A DNA stretch of 64,000 bases from Lacibacter luteus (GTDB taxonomy: Bacteria; Bacteroidota; Bacteroidia; Chitinophagales; Chitinophagaceae): positions 62,001-126,000 of the forward strand of contig NZ_SDHW01000002.1 of the NCBI RefSeq assembly GCF_004118265.1, written 5' to 3'. This document shows, piece after piece, positions 51,491 through 58,427 of the stretch. How positions within the stretch are numbered: the first letter of the stretch is position 1; each line of letters begins with the position of its first letter. The notes under the pieces are model-generated. The model worked only from the letters and a program-made list of their open reading frames with translations. It ran no database searches and was not told the origin of the DNA. Made by a program: the position numbers and the translations under genes.

Positions 51491-51925
51491 ATGTGTGCGT
51501 ACAAACGTAAAACCTGGATCGAAAAAAGAGATATCAGTAACGAGTTGAAAGTAGAAGTAATTGATAAAGATTTTGCCGACATGAAAAAAGGCGAAAAGAT
51601 GCTGGTGGCAACACCGTTGATCGTTGATGAATACATTCGCCATATTCCTAAAGGAAAAGAAGGTTCGCTGGCACAGATGCGGAAAGATCTTGCAGCCGAA
51701 TACCATGCTGATAAGACCTGCCCTATTACCAGTGGTATTTTTGTACGCATTGTTGCCGAAGCTGCGTACGAGGAATATGAAAAGGGAAAAGCAATCAGTA
51801 AGATTGCTCCCTTCTGGCGCATCATCAACGAAAAATCGCCGGCTGCAAAAAAGCTTACGTTTGGTACAGACTTTTTGCTTGAACAACGCCGCAAAGAAAA
51901 ATTAGATAAGCCTACAGTAAAATAG
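51491..51925 (+). CDS. Alkyltransferase-like (MGMT-fold) protein lacking the acceptor cysteine
   Basis: The 144-residue product resembles the C-terminal DNA-binding domain of O6-methylguanine-DNA methyltransferase. Similar blocks are the start-helix ATPLIVDEYIRHIPKGK (usual VYxALxxIPxG), LAQMRKDLAAEYH, and APFWRIINEKSPAAKK followed by TFGTDFLLEQRRKE (usual PCHRVI...GLxRKRxLLxxE). In true transferases PCHR holds the reactive Cys. Here it is Pro107-Phe-Trp-Arg110, so no alkyl acceptor exists, as in the ATL group with PWHR. The only nearby Cys is Cys77 (TCPITSGIF), before a long inserted helix. Function, possibly damage flagging, is inferred. The next gene is tadA. Confidence 0.55.
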   Translation: MCAYKRKTWIEKRDISNELKVEVIDKDFADMKKGEKMLVATPLIVDEYIRHIPKGKEGSLAQMRKDLAAEYHADKTCPITSGIFVRIVAEAAYEEYEKGKAISKIAPFWRIINEKSPAAKKLTFGTDFLLEQRRKEKLDKPTVK

Positions 51926-51940
51926 TTGCAATTTTGCCGT

Positions 51941-52396
51941 ATGGATATTTTACAGCCAAGAAGTGATGAATATTTTATGCAACAGGCATTAAAAGAAGCA
52001 CGTATTGCTTTTGATGAAGGTGAAGTGCCTATTGGTGCTGTAGTTGTTACTAATGGAAAAATTATTGCACGTGGACATAATGAAGTAGAAAAATTAAACG
52101 ATCCTACTGCACACGCCGAAATGATTGCATTAACTTCTGCATTCAGTCATATTGGTGCAAAGTATTTACCCGATGCTACTTTGTATGTTACTGTTGAGCC
52201 TTGTTTAATGTGTGCCGGCGCTTTGTATTGGAGCAAGATCACCCGTATTGTTTGGGGCGCCGATGATGAAAAGAACGGGCACAAGCGTATTGCAAAAGAG
52301 GAGAATCCTTTTCACCAGAAAGCAGAAGTAACACAAGGTGTGTTGAAAGAGGAATGTGCACAGCTGATGAAAGATTTTTTTAAACAAATGCGATAA
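51941..52396 (+). CDS. tadA: tRNA(adenosine-34) deaminase TadA-type
   Basis: The start is set at ATG 51941, preceded by CAATTTTG and CCGT in the same geometry as other leaderless-type starts here. The 151-residue enzyme has the zinc motifs of CDA-fold deaminases: HAE (His58, Glu60 in NDPTAHAEMIAL) and PCLMCAGA with Cys88 and Cys91. The residues GEVPIGAVVV and NG...H.RI match TadA, which converts adenosine 34 of tRNA-Arg to inosine; some related Bacteroidota enzymes act on free guanine instead. It follows the alkyltransferase-like gene by 15 bases and precedes the DUF6958-like gene by two. Confidence 0.88.
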   Translation: MDILQPRSDEYFMQQALKEARIAFDEGEVPIGAVVVTNGKIIARGHNEVEKLNDPTAHAEMIALTSAFSHIGAKYLPDATLYVTVEPCLMCAGALYWSKITRIVWGADDEKNGHKRIAKEENPFHQKAEVTQGVLKEECAQLMKDFFKQMR

Positions 52397-52398
52397 AT

Positions 52399-52701
52399 AT
52401 GGCAAAGGCTGTTTCTAAAAAAGTAGTTGTTACGCATCCGCAAACAGGAACAGAATGCAACTTCGATGCGGCTATTTACAAACCGGTAAAAGCAGCCATT
52501 CTCCAAAGTCTTAAAGGAAGCAAAGGCAAAACCTTTACAGAACTTACAGATGATGTGGTGAAGATCATCCGTAAAAAAATGCCCGACTTTAAAAAGTCAA
52601 TTCCCTGGTACACTATCTCCATCCGTCTCGATCTGGAAACAAAAGGCATTGTTGAAACCTTTACCGAGAAAGGAAAGAAACTCAACCGGCTGAAAAAGTA
52701 A
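52399..52701 (+). CDS. Small protein, DUF6958-like
   Basis: The 100-residue product is basic and has a helix-turn-helix-like arrangement: KPVKAAILQSLKGSKGKTF, then LTDDVVKIIRKKMPDFKKS, and IPWYTISIRLDLETKGIVET with a winged-helix-like beta turn. It resembles, from memory, the DUF6958 family, whose winged-helix-like shape suggests DNA or protein binding. No catalytic signature is seen. It starts two bases after the tadA stop codon and is surely in the same operon. Confidence 0.6.
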   Translation: MAKAVSKKVVVTHPQTGTECNFDAAIYKPVKAAILQSLKGSKGKTFTELTDDVVKIIRKKMPDFKKSIPWYTISIRLDLETKGIVETFTEKGKKLNRLKK

Positions 52702-52788
52702 AACCATTACTGCTTTAACAAAATCTTGTTACAGGCATTTACAACTTCAACATCTCCTCTTCATCTAATTGTTGTAAACAGGTTAGCT

Positions 52789-53151
52789 ATGAAGAAGATA
52801 CTTGGTTTTATTGCAATCAGCCTGCTGTTCCTTACAGCCTGTCGCAAAAGCGATTTAGGAACAGGTTATATTGATGAATCGCAATGGCTGCAAAAAGAAA
52901 AAGGTATTGTTGTTTTCAGCAGTAGCAGCTGCAACTACTTTGTTGTGGAAACACGTAATGGCTATGCGATAATTGAAAGCTGGTCGTTGCGACCTTTTAA
53001 TGGCGATGTGTTGTATGGCGACTTCAGCCATTGGGGACCGGTTCAGGTTTACAACCGAACCCGTGGCACTTTAATGCAGGTAAATGTGCGTGACTTCTGG
53101 TTAAGCTATTACGAAGCGGAGGATCGTATTTACGACTACTGTTCGCCATAA
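52789..53151 (+). CDS. Small lipoprotein of unknown function
   Basis: The ATG at 52789 starts a lipoprotein signal (MKKILGFIAISLLFLTACRK, Cys18). The mature 100 residues have an early GTGYIDESQWLQKEKG, then a beta-rich stretch with many aromatic residues (VETRNGYAIIESWSLRPFNG, LYGDFSHWGP) and end DRIYDYCSP. Three Cys are in the mature part; a disulfide is possible. No family is recognised. The gene stands 87 bases after the DUF6958-like gene. Confidence 0.65.
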   Translation: MKKILGFIAISLLFLTACRKSDLGTGYIDESQWLQKEKGIVVFSSSSCNYFVVETRNGYAIIESWSLRPFNGDVLYGDFSHWGPVQVYNRTRGTLMQVNVRDFWLSYYEAEDRIYDYCSP

Positions 53152-53176
53152 ACCCCGAATGTCCTTAAAGGAGATA

Positions 53177-53200
53177 GGGAATGCAATTGCATTCCTTTCT
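53177..53200 (+). terminator. Possible terminator after the lipoprotein gene
   Basis: GGAATGCAATTGCATTCC (53179-53196) is a perfect 18-base palindrome followed by TTTC; in RNA it would fold with a small loop. It is weaker than the other terminators because the T run is short. Confidence 0.45.
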
Positions 53201-53244
53201 TTATTTAACAGCATGCTAATCTTCGTAAGCTTAATCAATCGAAA

Positions 53245-53270
53245 TTGTAAACGATCTGTTTGTACATTTG
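53245..53270 (+). promoter_or_regulatory. Promoter-like region of the superoxide dismutase gene
   Basis: TACATTTG (53263-53270) is an exact -7 element. TTG at 53245-53247 may be the -33 element but is closer than the usual spacing. The sod ATG is 39 bases downstream. Confidence 0.4.
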
Positions 53271-53309
53271 TTCTCCATAAACAATTTCGTAAATCTTAAA
53301 TTCAAGAAC

Positions 53310-53909
53310 ATGGCATTTACATTAGCACCTCTTCCTTATGCACATGATGCATTGGAACCCCATATCGATACCACTACTATGCAGATACATCACGGTAAAC
53401 ACCACCAGGCTTATGTTGATAATCTCAACAAAGCAATTGCAGGTACAGAACACGAAGGCAAAACGCTGGAGCAACTGGTTGCAGCTGCGGGAAGCATTTC
53501 GCCTGCTGTACGCAATAACGGTGGAGGTCACTGGAACCATACTTTCTTCTGGGAATCATTGGCAGCAAATGCAGGTGGTACACCAACAGGTGCATTGGCT
53601 GATGCAATTACAGCAGCATTCGGTTCGTTTGATGCATTTAAAGAAAAATTTGCAGCAGCAGGTATGACACGTTTCGGAAGCGGCTGGGCATGGTTGATCG
53701 TTAAAGATGGTAAACTTGAAGTTAGCTCAACTCCTAACCAGGATAATCCGTTGATGGATGTTGCTGAAGTAAAAGGCACACCGATCCTTGGCGTTGATGT
53801 TTGGGAACATGCTTACTACTTAAAATATCAGAACCGCCGTGCTGATTATTTAGGCGCTTTCTGGAACGTAGTTAACTGGAGCAAAGTAGCTGAACGTTTC
53901 GGTAAATAA
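53310..53909 (+). CDS. Superoxide dismutase, Fe/Mn family (Mn-type residues)
   Basis: The start is ATG 53310 ([20 protein letters not shown]); the longer frame adds 14 odd residues. The 199-residue cytoplasmic enzyme has all metal ligands: His27 ([13 protein letters not shown]), His77 ([10 protein letters not shown]), Asp163 and His167 ([11 protein letters not shown]). Gly73 next to the second ligand block and Gln144 (TPNQDNPL) are the residue choices of Mn enzymes, whereas Fe enzymes carry the Gln earlier. Many Bacteroidota SODs use either metal, so the specificity is a prediction. A terminator follows. Confidence 0.95.
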   Translation: MAFTLAPLPYAHDALEPHIDTTTMQIHHGKHHQAYVDNLNKAIAGTEHEGKTLEQLVAAAGSISPAVRNNGGGHWNHTFFWESLAANAGGTPTGALADAITAAFGSFDAFKEKFAAAGMTRFGSGWAWLIVKDGKLEVSSTPNQDNPLMDVAEVKGTPILGVDVWEHAYYLKYQNRRADYLGAFWNVVNWSKVAERFGK

Positions 53910-53930
53910 GAATAGAAGTTCTGCCAATAA

Positions 53931-53971
53931 ACAAAGCCGTTTCATTTTGTGAAACGGCTTTTTATTTTTTT
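53931..53971 (+). terminator. Intrinsic terminator after the superoxide dismutase gene
   Basis: AAAGCCGTTTCA (53933-53944) pairs perfectly with TGAAACGGCTTT (53950-53961) around TTTTG, then a T-rich tail. Confidence 0.9.
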
Positions 53972-53993
53972 GTATCGTCATTCTCGACTTCGC

Positions 53994-54560
53994 TCATGGC
54001 TTTTTCTTCCAACAATCATTTACATGATCATTCAGCATACCGCTTGCCTGCATAAAGGCGTAGCAAATGGTAGAACCAACAAACTTAAATCCACGTTTCA
54101 ACAAGTCTTTACTCATTGCATCAGACAGGTTTGTTTTTGCAGGTACATCGCCAAGCGAACGCACATTGTTTACAATTGGTTTTCCACCAACAAATTGCCA
54201 GATGTATTTGTCAAATGTTCCAAACTCTTTCTGTATTGCAAGAAAGGCCTGCGCATTTACTACAAATGCATTTACTTTTAAACGGTTGCGGATAATGCCT
54301 TCATCCTGCAGCAGCGTTTCTTTTTTCTTATCGCTGTACTTTGCCATCTTCTTTGCATCAAATCCATCAAAAGCTTTGCGGTAGTTTTCACGCTTCTTCA
54401 ATACAGTATGCCAGCTTAAACCCGCCTGTGCTCCTTCGAGGCAAAGCAGTTCAAATAGTTTATTGTCGTCGTGCAGGGGCTTACCCCATTCTTCATCGTG
54501 ATAAGCTTTGTACAGATCATCTTTCAAGCACCAGCTGCAACGTGTTTTTTCTTTTGCCAT
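53994..54560 (-). CDS. tag: DNA-3-methyladenine glycosylase I
   Basis: Tag removes 3-methyladenine from alkylated DNA. The start at 54560 gives MAKEKTRCSWCLKDDLYKAY, which matches the conserved zinc-binding N-terminus. The zinc ligands Cys8 (CSWC region), the early His of YHDEEWGKP and the C-terminal His and Cys of NDHVNDCW are all present. Other family blocks are GAQAGLSWHTVLKKRENYRKAF and FKFVGSTICYAFMQASGMLN. The protein is 188 residues, as usual. It is divergent from the GNAT gene. An alkylation-related alkyltransferase-like gene lies 2 kb away on the other strand. Confidence 0.94.
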   Translation of the reverse strand: MAKEKTRCSWCLKDDLYKAYHDEEWGKPLHDDNKLFELLCLEGAQAGLSWHTVLKKRENYRKAFDGFDAKKMAKYSDKKKETLLQDEGIIRNRLKVNAFVVNAQAFLAIQKEFGTFDKYIWQFVGGKPIVNNVRSLGDVPAKTNLSDAMSKDLLKRGFKFVGSTICYAFMQASGMLNDHVNDCWKKKP

Positions 54561-54617
54561 TGATTGTGGTATGGTTCCTGTGCAAAGTAGTAATTTCACA
54601 GTCCCAATCAAAAGAAG

Positions 54618-55115
54618 ATGATCCGCAAAGCCACTTCTTCCGATTTTCATTTTCTCTATTACCTGTATATGCACCCGCAGGTGAATCCTTATCTGTTGTA
54701 CGAATACATGCAACAGGAAGATTTTCATGATGTGTTTAACGAACTGCAGCACAAAGGCGTGCTGTATATTTTTGAGGAACTGGATGAAGACATTGGTATG
54801 TTTAAATTAATGCCGCAGCGGTTTCGCAATGCACATATTGCTTATCTCGGTGGTGTAGCTATTGATCCTGAAGAAGCCGGCAAAGGATTTGGATTGCAAA
54901 TGATGGAAGAGATCATTGCTTTTGCCAAACAGCAGGGATACCTACGTATTGAATTAACGGTTGCCACCAGCAACACAAAAGCGATTCAGCTTTACCAAAA
55001 AGCAGGCTTTCATCACGAAGGTGTGTTGAAGAAATACACGTACTTAAAAAGCAAAGATCAATATGTAGATGAAGCAGTGATGGCTTACATCTTTGATCAG
55101 GGAAGCGGGTCGTAA
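54618..55115 (+). CDS. GNAT family N-acetyltransferase
   Basis: The 165-residue product shows a GNAT fold. The acetyl-CoA pyrophosphate loop is [20 protein letters not shown] (motif A with Q/RxxGxG/A read here as GKGFGL). The next part, [20 protein letters not shown] and [12 protein letters not shown], is the conserved motif B and tail. The N-terminus starts [20 protein letters not shown]. It resembles RimI/RimJ-type acetyltransferases with small-molecule or protein substrates; the substrate is unknown. The 3' end overlaps the convergent yidD gene by 19 bases. Confidence 0.85.
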   Translation: MIRKATSSDFHFLYYLYMHPQVNPYLLYEYMQQEDFHDVFNELQHKGVLYIFEELDEDIGMFKLMPQRFRNAHIAYLGGVAIDPEEAGKGFGLQMMEEIIAFAKQQGYLRIELTVATSNTKAIQLYQKAGFHHEGVLKKYTYLKSKDQYVDEAVMAYIFDQGSGS

Positions 55116-55366
55116 CCACTACCACCCCATGGATGACATTTACTTACACGTTTTACAGTTAACCAGAAACCTTTAATGGGACCGTATTTTTTAAAAGCCT
55201 GCAAACCATATTGGCTGCAGGTGGGTGTATATCTGCATTTAGGCCCAATAGCCGGACTGATAACGTATTGATAGAATTTGATGAGCAGTATAAACGGAAA
55301 ACTCAGAATAGTTTTTATTCTGTTTTCTTTTGGTGAGGATGTAGTATTAAGATGCTGACTGCACAC
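55097..55366 (-). CDS. yidD: Membrane protein insertion efficiency factor YidD
   Basis: The 89-residue protein has the YidD block: an amphipathic/hydrophobic start [20 protein letters not shown], then the conserved [20 protein letters not shown] and [24 protein letters not shown] with three Cys. It helps insertion of membrane proteins with YidC. The start is a GTG at 55366, inside the rnpA 3' end, overlapping by 20 bases. Placement after rnpA and rpmH is the universal order. The far end overlaps the convergent GNAT gene by 19 bases. Confidence 0.93.
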   Translation of the reverse strand: MCSQHLNTTSSPKENRIKTILSFPFILLIKFYQYVISPAIGPKCRYTPTCSQYGLQAFKKYGPIKGFWLTVKRVSKCHPWGGSGYDPLP

Positions 55367-55751
55367 GAACTTCTTCGAGTTTTTGCAAAGCTATGCCTGT
55401 CTTCGCATAGATCAATTCATAATCAGGCAGTTCTTTTCCTGTGTAGAGCACAAACACATGCATCTGCAAAGCACTTTCCTGCAATTGCTGTTGCAAAGCA
55501 TTCTTTTGCAATCGCCATGCTTCACGAATCAATCGTTTAACCCGGTTACGATGCACTGCCCTTTTAAAATGCTTGGTGCCAACTGCAACACCAAACAACA
55601 ACGAATTTTCACCTGTGGGTAAAGGTTGCAACACATAATACACACGCAGGGGTTGTGCAGAAAGCGTTTTACCCGCTTTAAACAGGTGTTCGATCTGTTT
55701 GCGGCTTTTCATCCGCTCCTGTTTGCCTAATGTATATCGTTGCTTTTCCAA
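55347..55751 (-). CDS. rnpA: Ribonuclease P protein component
   Basis: The RNase P protein supports the RNA subunit in cutting the 5' leader of tRNA precursors. The 134-residue product has the N-terminal [20 protein letters not shown] and the RNR motif [15 protein letters not shown], with [13 protein letters not shown] before it. It is basic and of normal length, with a Glu-rich C-terminus. It is downstream of rpmH, with a terminator hairpin between them, and overlaps yidD. Confidence 0.95.
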   Translation of the reverse strand: MEKQRYTLGKQERMKSRKQIEHLFKAGKTLSAQPLRVYYVLQPLPTGENSLLFGVAVGTKHFKRAVHRNRVKRLIREAWRLQKNALQQQLQESALQMHVFVLYTGKELPDYELIYAKTGIALQKLEEVRVQSAS

Positions 55752-55756
55752 TGTTG

Positions 55757-55791
55757 TAAAAATAAAAAGTCCCGACCGGAAAGTCGGGACT
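55757..55791 (-). terminator. Intrinsic terminator between rpmH and rnpA (minus strand)
   Basis: On the minus strand AGTCCCGAC pairs with GTCGGGACT around TTTCCG, then TTTTTATTTTT. It lies 26 bases after the rpmH stop and ends just before the rnpA ATG at 55751, so it can limit rnpA expression relative to rpmH. Confidence 0.85.
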
Positions 55792-55816
55792 CAAAATATC
55801 TTGTAATTACAAGTGC

Positions 55817-55981
55817 TTATTTCTTAGCGCCACGCTCATCAGAGATAGTGAGCTTATGACGACCCTTTGCACGGCGGCTTGCTAATACCTTGCGGCCATT
55901 AGCATCCTGCATACGCTTACGGAAACCATGTGTGGTTTTTCTGCGACGCTTCGAAGGTTGGTATGTACGTTTTTGTGCCAT
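55817..55981 (-). CDS. rpmH: 50S ribosomal protein L34
   Basis: This 54-codon gene reads [20 protein letters not shown] and continues [20 protein letters not shown] to [14 protein letters not shown]. It is L34, a short, basic 50S protein near the exit region of the ribosome. The family signature (KRTYQPSxRRRxxxHGFRxRM) is exact. The order rpmH, rnpA, yidD is conserved in bacteria. dnaA is not next to it, unlike in many other phyla. Confidence 0.97.
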   Translation of the reverse strand: MAQKRTYQPSKRRRKTTHGFRKRMQDANGRKVLASRRAKGRHKLTISDERGAKK

Positions 55982-56279
55982 TTTATTCTGTTTTACTTCT
56001 TTAAAAATACCGGGGAGAAACCGGAAATTTCAAGCCACTCAGTGAGAACACCACTTCCCGCTGTTTGTGAAAGGACGGCAAAGGTAGGGGAAAATGCCTG
56101 AAAACAGAGGGTTTGAAAGAAGAAAATTTCGGTACCGGCTGTTGTACAACTGGCATCGTGGGTTGCGTCGCAATCCCTTGTGCGTTCAGTACATCTATCT
56201 TCAACCCACCCCTTTTGTTACTCCACTGTGCAACAACCTACGTTTCCCCTCTCGGGAGGGGAAAGACTTGCTGGCTGCT
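55982..56279. other. Intergenic region between murI and rpmH with palindromic element
   Basis: This 298-base gap holds the likely rpmH promoter and, nearer murI, a hairpin TTTCCCCTC / GAGGGGAAA (56243-56251 / 56256-56264, loop TCGG). The sequence around it (CAACCCACCCCTTTTGTTAC) is typical of interspersed repeats with CCCCTCTCGGGAGGGG cores that I know from other Bacteroidota. No gene is seen. The hairpin may end murI transcription, though it lacks a T run on the minus strand. Confidence 0.5.
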
Positions 56280-57107
56280 CTACTTTCCAAGCTCCACATG
56301 AGCAGAACGAACTTCTACCCCATAAAACAACCCGGCATGTCTGTCAAAATCAGCTACCGAATCGGTGGTAAAAAATTTTCGGCTCTCGTCTTTCGAAAGC
56401 CGATCCTCCATTTCCGGGTGGCGCTGCAGATAATCGGCCAGACTTTCGGCTACAATTTTGCCTTGCGATAATAATGTAACCCCGTCAGGTAAAACGGCTT
56501 TGATCTTTTGCTGTAATAATGGGTAATGCGTACAACCCAACAACACCGTATCAATGCCCTGCGATTGTTGTACCAACGCATCAACATATTCTTTTACAAA
56601 ATAATCAGCACCTGCATTTTCATGCTCGTTGTTTTCAATCAACGGCACCCACATGGGACAAGCCTGTTGATACACGTTTATTTCCGGATAAAACTTAGTG
56701 ATCTCTATTTCATAAGAACCCGATTGCACGGTGCCTACAGTTGCCAGCACACCTACATTCTTTGTTTCGCTGTATTGCCCGATTACTTCTGCTGTTGGAC
56801 GAATAACTCCCAACACTCTGTTATCGGGATTGAGATGCTGTAAATCGTTTTGCTGAATGCTGCGTAATGCTTTTGCAGAGGCGGTATTGCAGGCAAGAAT
56901 AACCAAGGGGCAACCTTGTTTAAAAAACCATTCCACACACTCTAATGTGTAACGATATACCGTTTCAAAACTACGGGTGCCATAAGGTGCACGGGCATTA
57001 TCGCCGAGGTAGATATAATTGTACTGTGGTAGCTGCTGCACAATTTCTTTCATTACAGTTAAACCACCGTAACCGGAATCGAAAATGCCAATTGGTCCAG
57101 AATGCAT
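56280..57107 (-). CDS. murI: Glutamate racemase
   Basis: MurI supplies D-glutamate for peptidoglycan. The 275-residue enzyme has GIFDSGYGGLTVMKEI with the catalytic-base helper Asp10-Ser11, the first catalytic Cys73 in ILACNTASAKALR, a Glu/His region in LENNEHEN, and the second catalytic Cys192 with His194 in LLGCTHYPLLQQ. Both active-site cysteines are present. It lies downstream of the uppS-bamA-ompH-ompH operon, separated from ompH by a terminator, a placement known in other Bacteroidota. Confidence 0.95.
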   Translation of the reverse strand: MHSGPIGIFDSGYGGLTVMKEIVQQLPQYNYIYLGDNARAPYGTRSFETVYRYTLECVEWFFKQGCPLVILACNTASAKALRSIQQNDLQHLNPDNRVLGVIRPTAEVIGQYSETKNVGVLATVGTVQSGSYEIEITKFYPEINVYQQACPMWVPLIENNEHENAGADYFVKEYVDALVQQSQGIDTVLLGCTHYPLLQQKIKAVLPDGVTLLSQGKIVAESLADYLQRHPEMEDRLSKDESRKFFTTDSVADFDRHAGLFYGVEVRSAHVELGK

Positions 57108-57123
57108 AACGCTAATGTAAGCA

Positions 57124-57154
57124 CAAAAAAAATCCCGCTGTAAAACAGCGGGAT
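57124..57154 (-). terminator. Intrinsic terminator after the second ompH gene
   Basis: On the minus strand ATCCCGCTG pairs with CAGCGGGAT around TTTTA and runs into TTTTTTTT. It lies 22 bases after the ompH stop and just before murI. Confidence 0.9.
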
Positions 57155-57175
57155 CAATATCATAGTCGATTAAAC

Positions 57176-57691
57176 TTATTTTGCTGCCGGAGCATCAGGT
57201 ATTTTCAAATACTTTTTCACCAATGGCAACAGATCGTCTGTTGTAGGCACTACTAATAAAGCATCTCTTGAAAGTACGTATGCATAACCGTTTGCTTTAG
57301 CAACTGCTTGGATAGCATCAATTGCTGTTTTTTGTACAGGAGCAAAAAAATCTTGTTCTTTTTGTTGCAGGTATTGTTGTGCCTGTGTAGAATAGTTTTG
57401 AACTGCATCAGCTAAATCCTGAAATTCTTTAAAACGGATTTGTTTGATAGCAGGAGTCCATTTACCTGAGTCAGCACGAATAACGCTATCTTTTTCCTGG
57501 TACTCTTTAATTAACTGGCCATACACAACGTTCAAAGAATCCTGTGTGTTTTTCAGTTTTTCCTGAGCCTTTTTTGTTTCGGGCATCGCCATCAACAAAT
57601 CGTTGGTGTTGATGTGGCCGATCTTTTGAGCATTCACTGTTGCAGCGGTTCCCATGATTGCTACAACTGCCAGAACAATAATCTTTTTCAT
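57176..57691 (-). CDS. OmpH/Skp family periplasmic chaperone (second copy)
   Basis: The ATG at 57691 starts a signal peptide (MKKIIVLAVVAIMGTAATVNAQ). The 171-residue protein has the Skp plan: a short beta core (KIGHINTNDLLMAMPE), a long coiled-coil arm (about 45-120, KKAQEKLKNTQDSLNVVYGQ ...) and a C-terminal strand (GYAYVLSRDALLVVPTTDDL). It ends in a Pro/Ala-rich tail (KIPDAPAAK). Skp binds outer-membrane proteins before BamA inserts them. It is the second ompH, 68 bases after the first, and ends at a terminator. Confidence 0.9.
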   Translation of the reverse strand: MKKIIVLAVVAIMGTAATVNAQKIGHINTNDLLMAMPETKKAQEKLKNTQDSLNVVYGQLIKEYQEKDSVIRADSGKWTPAIKQIRFKEFQDLADAVQNYSTQAQQYLQQKEQDFFAPVQKTAIDAIQAVAKANGYAYVLSRDALLVVPTTDDLLPLVKKYLKIPDAPAAK

Positions 57692-57759
57692 TTTTCTTTT
57701 TTGTTTTAAATAAAGTGTGCTTACTCCCTTCAATGGTTGTGTGTGCACATGGGTTTTTA

Positions 57760-58275
57760 TTAAAGTTTAACACCCAGGATTTTCAGCACATCGTCGCTTT
57801 TGTCCAGTTTAGGGTCGGCAAATATAACGGTAATTCCTTCACTTTTGTCCAAAATAAAGTCGTATAATCTTTCTGTTGCCAAACGTTGTACAGCGTTGTA
57901 AACCTTGTCCTGTATGGGTTTCACCAGTTCCTGCTTTTTGCGGAAGTAGTCTCCTTCGAAACCAAAACGACGGCGTTGTAAATCACGAACTGCTTTCTCT
58001 TTATTAAAAATTTCGTCTTCTCTTTTTTTCAGCAGCTCGGGGGTTAACATTACCCTTTCTGTTTCGAGCTGGCGATACATTTTATCCAGATCGGCCTGCA
58101 ACAAATCAATTTCTTTTTGCCATGCATCAGCCATTTCTTCCAGCTTCTTATTTGCATCCTTGTACTCCGGTATTTTATCCAGAATGTACTTGGTATCAAT
58201 AATCGCATAGCGTTGTGCATTTGCACTAAAAGCTGTAAGTGTAAATACAAGTGCGGCAAAAAGGATCTTTTTCAT
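57760..58275 (-). CDS. OmpH/Skp family periplasmic chaperone (first copy)
   Basis: The 171-residue protein has a signal peptide (MKKILFAALVFTLTAFSANAQ) and the Skp arrangement: RYAIIDTKYILDKIPEYKDA, a very long charged helical arm (DLDKMYRQLETERVMLTPEL region) and a C-terminal IDE-like LYDFILDKSEGITVIFADP. The core matches OmpH. It lies between bamA and the second ompH; the two copies differ in sequence and probably in clients. The 152-base gap to bamA may be part of one mRNA. Confidence 0.9.
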   Translation of the reverse strand: MKKILFAALVFTLTAFSANAQRYAIIDTKYILDKIPEYKDANKKLEEMADAWQKEIDLLQADLDKMYRQLETERVMLTPELLKKREDEIFNKEKAVRDLQRRRFGFEGDYFRKKQELVKPIQDKVYNAVQRLATERLYDFILDKSEGITVIFADPKLDKSDDVLKILGVKL

Positions 58276-58427
58276 GTGCTTATTTTTTTAATTCGCCGGT
58301 TTCCGGCTGATTTTTATGGCCACATAGTATGCCCCAATAATCTTCTTCTCCTGTTGATAAGTATTGGATTATGGGCATTTCATACAATTGTTTTTATACA
58401 TGATGTATTCTGCAAGCCGGAAGTTGT

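Noticed and set aside
55817-55981. rpmH-rnpA region considered as chromosomal origin
   Set aside because: dnaA, dnaN and gyrB are not adjacent; no DnaA-box cluster was seen in the gap at 55982-56279.
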